Assembly (NCBI GenBank): GCA_003566475.1
Contig: PXDE01000138.1
Location: 1 to 17,418 of the forward strand
Reading direction: 5' to 3'
Source: PVC group bacterium
GTDB taxonomy: Bacteria; Verrucomicrobiota; Kiritimatiellia; SS1-B-03-39; PXDE01
Length of the DNA stretch: 17,418 nt
Part shown: one piece after another, positions 13,034 through 17,418 of the stretch
How positions within the stretch are numbered: the first letter of the stretch is position 1
How the letters are laid out: each line of letters starts with the position of its first letter
Notes under the pieces: model-generated
Told to the model about the DNA's origin: nothing
The model's database searches: none
Seen by the model: the letters and a program-made list of their open reading frames with translations, nothing else
Program-made: the position numbers and the translations under genes

Positions 13034-15274
13034 ATGAGCGAGACCGCCGCGTCCGCGCACCGCTGGAAGTTCTACCGTGCCGGAGGGGTCGACCAGGTGG
13101 TCTTCCGCGACGGTCGCGATATCGCCGCTCTCCCCCACCTCGACCCCAAGCTCTGGCTGGCCCTGGCCATGCCGGTGTCGGGCACCGAGTTCGACCCGCG
13201 CACGGCCAAACTTCTCGACACCGACCAGGACGGCCGCATCCGGCCCCCGGAGATCCTGGCCGCCGTGGCCTGGGCGGAGAAGGCCTTCGTGGATCTCGGC
13301 GATCTCATGCCGGGCGGGGACCGCGTCCCCCTGGCCCGCATCCGCGATCCGGAGATCCTGGCCAGCGCCCGGCTGGTTCTCACCGCCCTGGGCAAGCCCG
13401 AGGCCGAGGCCATCTCGCTCGCCGATGTCTCCAGCCGGGAGAAGATCCTGGCGGGAACTCCGTTCAATGGCGACGGGATCCTTCCCCCCGAAGCCGTGGA
13501 TGACCTTCGGCTGCGCGCGGTGGTGGAGCAGATCGTGGCTACGGTCGGGTTTGTCCAGGATCTGGGCGGCAAGCCCGGGGTCAGCCGTTCGCTGGTCGAA
13601 ACCTTCTTCAAACAGGTCGAAGGCTGGGTGGCCTGGGCCGACCGGGCCGCATCCGATCCCGAGGTGCTGCCCCTCGGACGCGACCGCACCGCGGCGGCGG
13701 CGGCGGCGACCGGGAAGGTGGCCGGGAAGATCGAGGATTTCTTCGCCCGCTGCCGGCTGGCCGCATACGATCCCAGGGCGGCGGCGGTGATGAACCGCAG
13801 GGAGTCCGACTACGCCGCCGTGGCCCTGTCCGACCTCAAGACGGCCAGTCCCGAAGTCGCCGCCTTTCCGCTGGCCCTGATCGAGGCGGGCCGTCCCCTG
13901 CCCCTGGCCGAAGGCGTCAATCCCGCGTGGGCCGACGCCATCCGCGCGTTCGCCACCGATGCGGTGGCCCCGCTGCTGGGCGCATCCCGCGAGGCCCTTA
14001 CGGAAACCGAATGGGCGGACCTCCGCAGGCGGCTGGCGCCGTACCGGGCGTGGGCCGACGCGAAGCCGGAGACGGCGGTGGAGAAGCTGGGCGGCGACCG
14101 GCTGCGGGAGCTGGCCGAGGGCGGCCTGAAGGCCGCGGTGCTCGATCTGGTCGCCCGTGACGAGGCCCAGGCCCCGGAGGTGGCGCGGCTGGCGGCGGTG
14201 GAGAAGCTGGTGCGAATCCAGGCCCACTTCTTTGCCCTGCTCTCCAACTTCGTCAACTTCAGCCGCTTCTACGCCCGCCAGGGGGCGGTCTTCCAGGCGG
14301 GCACCCTGTACCTCGACGCCCGGGCCTGCTCGCTCTGTCTGGAGGTCGCCGATCCCGCCAGGCACGCCCTGCTCGCCGGGCTGGCCAACGCCTACCTGGC
14401 CTATTGCGACCTCGCCCGGGGTGGCCTCAAGCGCAGCATCGTGGCGGTGATCACCGACGGCGACTCCGATAATCTCATGGTCGGACGCAACGGGGTCTTC
14501 TACGATTCGCAGGGCCGTGACTGGGACGCCACCATCACCCGGGTCGTGTCCAATCCGATCAGCGTCCGGGAAGCGTTCTGGCTGCCCTACAAGAAGCTGA
14601 TCCGGATGATCGAGGAGCAGATCGCCAAGCGGGCCCTGGCCGCCGAGGCCGCCTCGTCGGCCAAGCTCGAGACCACGGCCACCGCCGTGGCCGCCGCCGA
14701 TCTCGCCCCGCCTCCGCCCGCCACCCCGGCCCCGGCGCCGCCCCGCAAGATCGACCTCGGCACCATCGCCCTCATCGGCACCGCCATTGGCGGCGTCAGC
14801 GCCCTCGTCGGCGGATTCCTGCAGGCCCTGTTCGGACTGGGGATCTGGCTTCCTCTGGGTCTGCTCGGGGTGCTGCTCCTGATCTCCGGGCCCTCGATGC
14901 TCCTGGCCTCGCTCAAGCTCCGCGCCCGCAATCTCGGCCCCATCCTGGATGCCAGCGGGTGGGCCATCAACACGCGGGCCCGCCTCAACATCCCGTTCGG
15001 GGCCGCCCTCACCGAGCTGGCCAAGCTGCCCCCCGGCGCCGAACGCTCGCTCGACGACCCCTTCGCCGACAAGCGACGGCCGTGGAAGACGGTCACCGCC
15101 CTCCTGCTGGCCATCGTCGTCGGTGCGTTGTGGTGGAATGGCCGCCTTGACCGATGGCTGCACGAGGCGCTCCGCCGCCACCCGGCGGAAGTCCCGACCG
15201 AGGAGGCGCCCGCGGATCCCGAGACCCCGGCCGAAGCCCCTCCCGCCCCCGATCCGGTCGAGCCCGCCCCCTGA
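13034..15274 (+). CDS. EF-hand-containing membrane protein of unknown function
   Basis: 746 residues. The ATG at 13034 follows AGGAG with 8 bp spacing. The frame stays open far upstream, but that part is the antisense of the LamG genes. The N-terminus, HRWKFYRAGGVDQVVFRDG, matches a conserved but uncharacterised family I recall from Verrucomicrobiota, Planctomycetota and Bacteroidota. Residues 62-73 (DTDQDGRIRPPE) form a complete EF-hand calcium loop, with Asp at 1, 3 and 5, Gly at 6 and Glu at 12. A second, poorer loop-like segment is FNGDGILPPE at about 155. A long helical middle follows, then an Ala/Pro-rich stretch (about 545-572). Two membrane segments lie at about 577-625 (IALIGTAIGGVSALVGGF, WLPLGLLGVLLLISGPS) and a third at about 687-703 (VTALLLAIVVGALWW). 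The C-terminus is a proline/glutamate-rich tail. Role unknown; calcium sensing at the membrane is an inference. Confidence 0.88.
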   Translation: MSETAASAHRWKFYRAGGVDQVVFRDGRDIAALPHLDPKLWLALAMPVSGTEFDPRTAKLLDTDQDGRIRPPEILAAVAWAEKAFVDLGDLMPGGDRVPLARIRDPEILASARLVLTALGKPEAEAISLADVSSREKILAGTPFNGDGILPPEAVDDLRLRAVVEQIVATVGFVQDLGGKPGVSRSLVETFFKQVEGWVAWADRAASDPEVLPLGRDRTAAAAAATGKVAGKIEDFFARCRLAAYDPRAAAVMNRRESDYAAVALSDLKTASPEVAAFPLALIEAGRPLPLAEGVNPAWADAIRAFATDAVAPLLGASREALTETEWADLRRRLAPYRAWADAKPETAVEKLGGDRLRELAEGGLKAAVLDLVARDEAQAPEVARLAAVEKLVRIQAHFFALLSNFVNFSRFYARQGAVFQAGTLYLDARACSLCLEVADPARHALLAGLANAYLAYCDLARGGLKRSIVAVITDGDSDNLMVGRNGVFYDSQGRDWDATITRVVSNPISVREAFWLPYKKLIRMIEEQIAKRALAAEAASSAKLETTATAVAAADLAPPPPATPAPAPPRKIDLGTIALIGTAIGGVSALVGGFLQALFGLGIWLPLGLLGVLLLISGPSMLLASLKLRARNLGPILDASGWAINTRARLNIPFGAALTELAKLPPGAERSLDDPFADKRRPWKTVTALLLAIVVGALWWNGRLDRWLHEALRRHPAEVPTEEAPADPETPAEAPPAPDPVEPAP

Positions 15275-15705
15275 CCCCCTCGCTCCCTTTCCCCTCCACA
15301 ACCTGCTCCTCCCCTTACCCGGCCCCCGGCTCCGGCGGAAGCCAAAGCGGCGTGGCGGTCGGAAGACCTCCCTTCCCGCCGCAGTCCAAGGGGGGGGGCG
15401 CCCGGCCGACGGGCCTCCGGTCATGGACTGCGGTGGCATGGGTCCATCAAGGCCCGGAGTTCGCCACGAAACCTCCCGACCCATTAGGCCGCGTCGCCTC
15501 CTCGCCCCGTGCGACACCGCCTTGGCTTTCGACGGAAGCGGGGCCGGCCCGCCGTGCCATGGCATGTTGAGGATCCCCGTGCCCGCTGCCGCCCCTTCAG
15601 AGCTGGTCGGGGGGGGCGGTGGTTCCTGGGGCTTGTCCCCGTGCACGCCTCCGGCGCGACGCGGCCTGTGCGGAGCGAAGTCGGGTCAATCCTCGGTCTT
15701 CCACG
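15275..15705. other. Non-coding stretch between the EF-hand gene and the heptamer array
   Basis: No convincing gene on either strand. The open frames here are antisense-like or low-complexity. The stretch contains runs of nine G (15390-15398) and eight G (15609-15616), and the inverted repeat listed separately. It has the look of decayed dispersed repeats. I see no clear rho-independent terminator with a T-run for the upstream gene. Confidence 0.6.
15379..15433. repeat. 10-bp inverted repeat around a G-rich loop
   Basis: CCGCAGTCCA (15379-15388) and TGGACTGCGG (15424-15433) are exact reverse complements, separated by 35 bp that include a nine-G run and GGGCGCCCGGCC. It lies about 105 bp after the EF-hand gene stop. 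It may be part of a dispersed repeat; a terminator role is possible but no T-tract follows. Confidence 0.6.
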
Positions 15706-15789
15706 CATCCCGCATCCCGCATCCCGTATCGCGCATCCCGCATCGCGCATCCCGTATCACGGATCCCGTATCACGCATCCCGCCTCCCG
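15706..15789. repeat. Twelve-unit heptamer tandem array, consensus CATCCCG
   Basis: Twelve gapless 7-bp units: CATCCCG three times, then TATCGCG, CATCCCG, CATCGCG, CATCCCG, TATCACG, GATCCCG, TATCACG, CATCCCG, CCTCCCG. Six match the consensus exactly. The unit is related in form to, but distinct from, the CATCCTT heptamers near the methyltransferase; both begin CATCC. The array ends 10 bp before the candidate promoter of the ACT-domain gene. Confidence 0.9.
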
Positions 15790-15799
15790 GCCGCCGCGC

Positions 15800-15828
15800 T
15801 TGCCATGCGGGGACGGGGCTTCCATAGT
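15800..15828 (+). promoter_or_regulatory. Candidate sigma-70 promoter for the ACT-domain/uxaA operon
   Basis: TTGCCA (15800-15805, 5 of 6 consensus) and CATAGT (15823-15828, 4 of 6) are separated by the ideal 17 bp. A start near 15835 would give a leader of about 16 nt that contains AAGGA (15840-15844), 6 bp before the ATG. An inverted repeat brackets the -10: GGGGACG at 15809-15815 with CGTCCCC at 15829-15835, or in another register GACGGGG at 15812-15818 with CCCCGTC at 15832-15838. It could be an operator. Confidence 0.45.
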
Positions 15829-15850
15829 CGTCCCCGTCTAAGGAACGACC

Positions 15851-16378
15851 ATGAACGAAACGCTCATCATGACCATCCTCGGCCCGGATCGCCCGGGCCT
15901 GGTCGAAGCCCTGTCCGCCCTGCTGGAGGCCCATGGCGGAAACTGGGAGGAAAGCCGGATGGCCCGGCTGGGCGGCCAGTTCGCCGGAGTTCTGGCCGCG
16001 TCCCTGCCCGTCCAATCCCTGGACGGTTTCGTCCAATCCCTGGACGGGCTGCGCCGGCAGGGGGTTCAGATCACCGCGCACCGCTCGGGGGACGCGCCCG
16101 CCGCGCCCGCCGTCGAGGCCCGGCTGGATCTGGTTACCCATGACCGGCCCGGCATCGTGCATCGCGTCACGGAGGCCCTGACCCGGCACGGGGTGAACGT
16201 GGAGCGGCTGGAGACGCGGGTGGCCAGCGCGCCCATGTCGGGCGAGGCCCTGTTCGAGGCCAAGGCCTGGCTCCGGGCCCCCACGGCCGCCGCCCTGGAC
16301 GCGGCCCGGGCCGAACTGGAATCCCTGGCCGCCGGCCTGGTGGCCGACTTGGAGTTCAAGGATCCCCATGCCGACTGA
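15851..16378 (+). CDS. Double-ACT-domain protein, GcvR-like regulator
   Basis: 175 residues with two ACT domains: residues about 4-75 (LIMTILGPDRPGLVEALSAL) and about 92-172 (RLDLVTHDRPGIVHRVTEAL). Each carries the DRPG turn typical of amino-acid- or protein-binding ACT domains. The length and two-domain layout match GcvR, the glycine cleavage accessory repressor of proteobacteria, and its relatives. No DNA-binding domain is present, so it probably acts by binding a ligand or partner. Residues 54-67 are a duplicated heptapeptide (VQSLDGF, VQSLDGL), made by a 21-bp tandem duplication. The start has AAGGA at 6 bp. The last 11 bp overlap uxaA. Why such a regulator is coupled to a sugar-acid dehydratase is not clear. 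Confidence 0.85.
   Translation: MNETLIMTILGPDRPGLVEALSALLEAHGGNWEESRMARLGGQFAGVLAASLPVQSLDGFVQSLDGLRRQGVQITAHRSGDAPAAPAVEARLDLVTHDRPGIVHRVTEALTRHGVNVERLETRVASAPMSGEALFEAKAWLRAPTAAALDAARAELESLAAGLVADLEFKDPHAD
16010..16047 (+). repeat. 21-bp tandem duplication in the ACT-domain gene
   Basis: The 17-bp string GTCCAATCCCTGGACGG occurs at 16010-16026 and again at 16031-16047, exactly 21 bp apart. It encodes VQSLDGF then VQSLDGL, so the frame is kept. The string itself carries a GTCCA/TGGAC dyad. Confidence 0.85.
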
Positions 16379-17418
16379 GGCCAGCACGTCCGCCGCCTCC
16401 CGCTCCCCGCTGCTCGTCCTCCATCCGGACGACGACGTGGCGGTGCTGCGGGCCGACGCCCGGGTCGGCGCCGACCTGGGAGGGCTGGTGGCCTGTCAGG
16501 CCATTCCCGCCGGCCACAAGATCGCCCTCCGCGCCATCCCGGCGGACGCGCCGATCCGGAAGTACGGGCAGATCATCGGATTCGCCACCTCGGCCATCGC
16601 GGCCGGGGACCATGTGCATTCCCACAATCTGGCCATGCACGATTACCGGCGCGAGGCGCCCGTCGGCGGCGTCGCGCCGTTCATCCCGCATCCGGACCCC
16701 GGGGCCCGGACCTTTCCCGGCTTCCTCCGGGCGGGCGGGCGCGTGGGCACGCGCAACTACATCGCGGTGATCTCCAGCGTCAACTGCTCGGCCTCGACCT
16801 CCAAATTCGTGCTCCAGCATTTCCAGGATCCGAAATACCGTGCGGCCTACCCGAATGTGGACGGGGTGATCGCCCTCACCCACAAGTCCGGATGCTGCCA
16901 GCAGCCCGGGGAGCCCATGGACCTCCTGCGGAGGACGCTGGTCGGGGTGGCCCGGCATCCCAACGTGTACGGGTTCATCATGGTCGGCCTCGGCTGCGAG
17001 GGCATCCAGGTGCCCGAACTGTGGGCCGACAAGGGGCTGGCCAGTCCGGAGTCGGCCTATTTCGTGATCCAGGAGTCCGGGGGCATCCGCAAGACCGTGG
17101 ACGCGGCGGCGGTGAAGGTCGAGGCGCTGATGGCCGAGGCCAACCGGGCCCGGCGCACGCCCCAGCCGGTGGGCCGGATCGTGCTCGGCGAACAGTGCGG
17201 GGGTTCCGACGCCCACAGCGGCATCACCGCCAACCCGGCGGTGGGGGTGGCGGGCGACGAGCTGATCCGCTGGGGCGGCTCGGCGGTGCTGGCCGAGACC
17301 CCCGAGATCTACGGGGCCGAGCATCTGCTTCGGGGCCGGGCGGTCTCGGAGGCCGTGGGGGACAAGCTCATGGCCTGCGTGCGCTGGTGGGAGGAGCATG
17401 CCCGTCTGCACGGGGCGA
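16368..17418 (+). CDS. uxaA: Altronate dehydratase (UxaA family), C-terminus off the right edge
   Basis: The first 350 residues are present; the family is usually about 490-550 long. Altronate dehydratase removes water from D-altronate to give 2-keto-3-deoxygluconate in galacturonate breakdown, using a divalent metal. An N-terminal SAF domain (about 14-90) ends in DHVHSHNLA, residues 81-89. The catalytic part follows: GRVGTRNY at 124-131, THKSGCC at 171-177, GLGCEGIQ at 207-214 and the hallmark EQCGGSDAHSGITANPAVG at 275-293. The ATG at 16368 overlaps the upstream stop by 11 bp, in a different frame; AAGGA lies 5 bp before it. Galactarate dehydratase and other sugar-acid dehydratases of the same superfamily cannot be excluded on this part alone. 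Confidence 0.9.
   Translation, partial: MPTEASTSAASRSPLLVLHPDDDVAVLRADARVGADLGGLVACQAIPAGHKIALRAIPADAPIRKYGQIIGFATSAIAAGDHVHSHNLAMHDYRREAPVGGVAPFIPHPDPGARTFPGFLRAGGRVGTRNYIAVISSVNCSASTSKFVLQHFQDPKYRAAYPNVDGVIALTHKSGCCQQPGEPMDLLRRTLVGVARHPNVYGFIMVGLGCEGIQVPELWADKGLASPESAYFVIQESGGIRKTVDAAAVKVEALMAEANRARRTPQPVGRIVLGEQCGGSDAHSGITANPAVGVAGDELIRWGGSAVLAETPEIYGAEHLLRGRAVSEAVGDKLMACVRWWEEHARLHGA

Noticed and set aside
13019..15646. Long minus-strand open frame of 875 codons
   Set aside because: It is antisense to the EF-hand membrane protein gene and is low-complexity (Gly/Arg/Gln-rich). The plus strand has a ribosome binding site, an EF-hand and membrane segments.
15706..15789. CRISPR array
   Set aside because: The repeats are 7 bp, contiguous and without spacers, and no cas gene is nearby.

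Overview
The window is high-GC DNA, densely coded, and most likely from a Verrucomicrobiota-type bacterium (possibly a planctomycete relative). That placement is an inference. It rests on the secreted LamG-like proteins with repeated 'GGD-x-L-x-G' modules, an EF-hand membrane protein of a type I associate with these phyla, and many short palindromic and heptameric repeats. There is no rRNA, tRNA or ribosomal marker to confirm it.

Left part (1-8992, all minus strand): a DNA modification/restriction island. In transcription order it holds a type III Res-like SF2 helicase-nuclease (8992-5918, resembling the BPTD_3080 restriction endonuclease family). A DUF1016/YhcG-like PD-(D/E)XK nuclease (5921-4719) follows and overlaps Res by 4 bp. 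Next comes a 572-bp repeat-filled gap, then a beta-class adenine/cytosine-N DNA methyltransferase (4146-1162). Last is an SF1 UvrD/Rep-like helicase with an N-terminal RelE/ParE-like domain (1142 to beyond the left edge). The gap holds a heptamer array touching the methyltransferase start codon, the apparent C-terminal remnant of a four-helix-bundle (S23/IVP-type) gene, a 117-bp element with perfect 23-bp inverted ends, and a pair of 19-bp palindromes. The heptamer repeat also occurs in frame inside the methyltransferase. A different 25-bp palindrome occurs twice in frame inside the DUF1016 gene.

Middle part (9156-12802, minus strand): three tightly packed paralogous secreted proteins. Two share one layout: signal peptide, two short modules, a LamG-like jelly-roll, two more modules. 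The promoter-proximal one has lost all or most of the flanking modules and keeps essentially the jelly-roll.

Right part (plus strand): divergent from the LamG cluster is a 746-residue EF-hand plus membrane protein (13034-15274). A 576-bp non-coding stretch follows, with a G-rich inverted repeat and a 12-unit CATCCCG heptamer array. Then come a double-ACT, GcvR-like regulator (15851-16378) with a plausible sigma-70 promoter, and an overlapping altronate dehydratase UxaA gene (16368 to beyond the right edge), which form a two-gene operon. The restriction island looks like the accessory cargo; the right end looks like ordinary metabolism.
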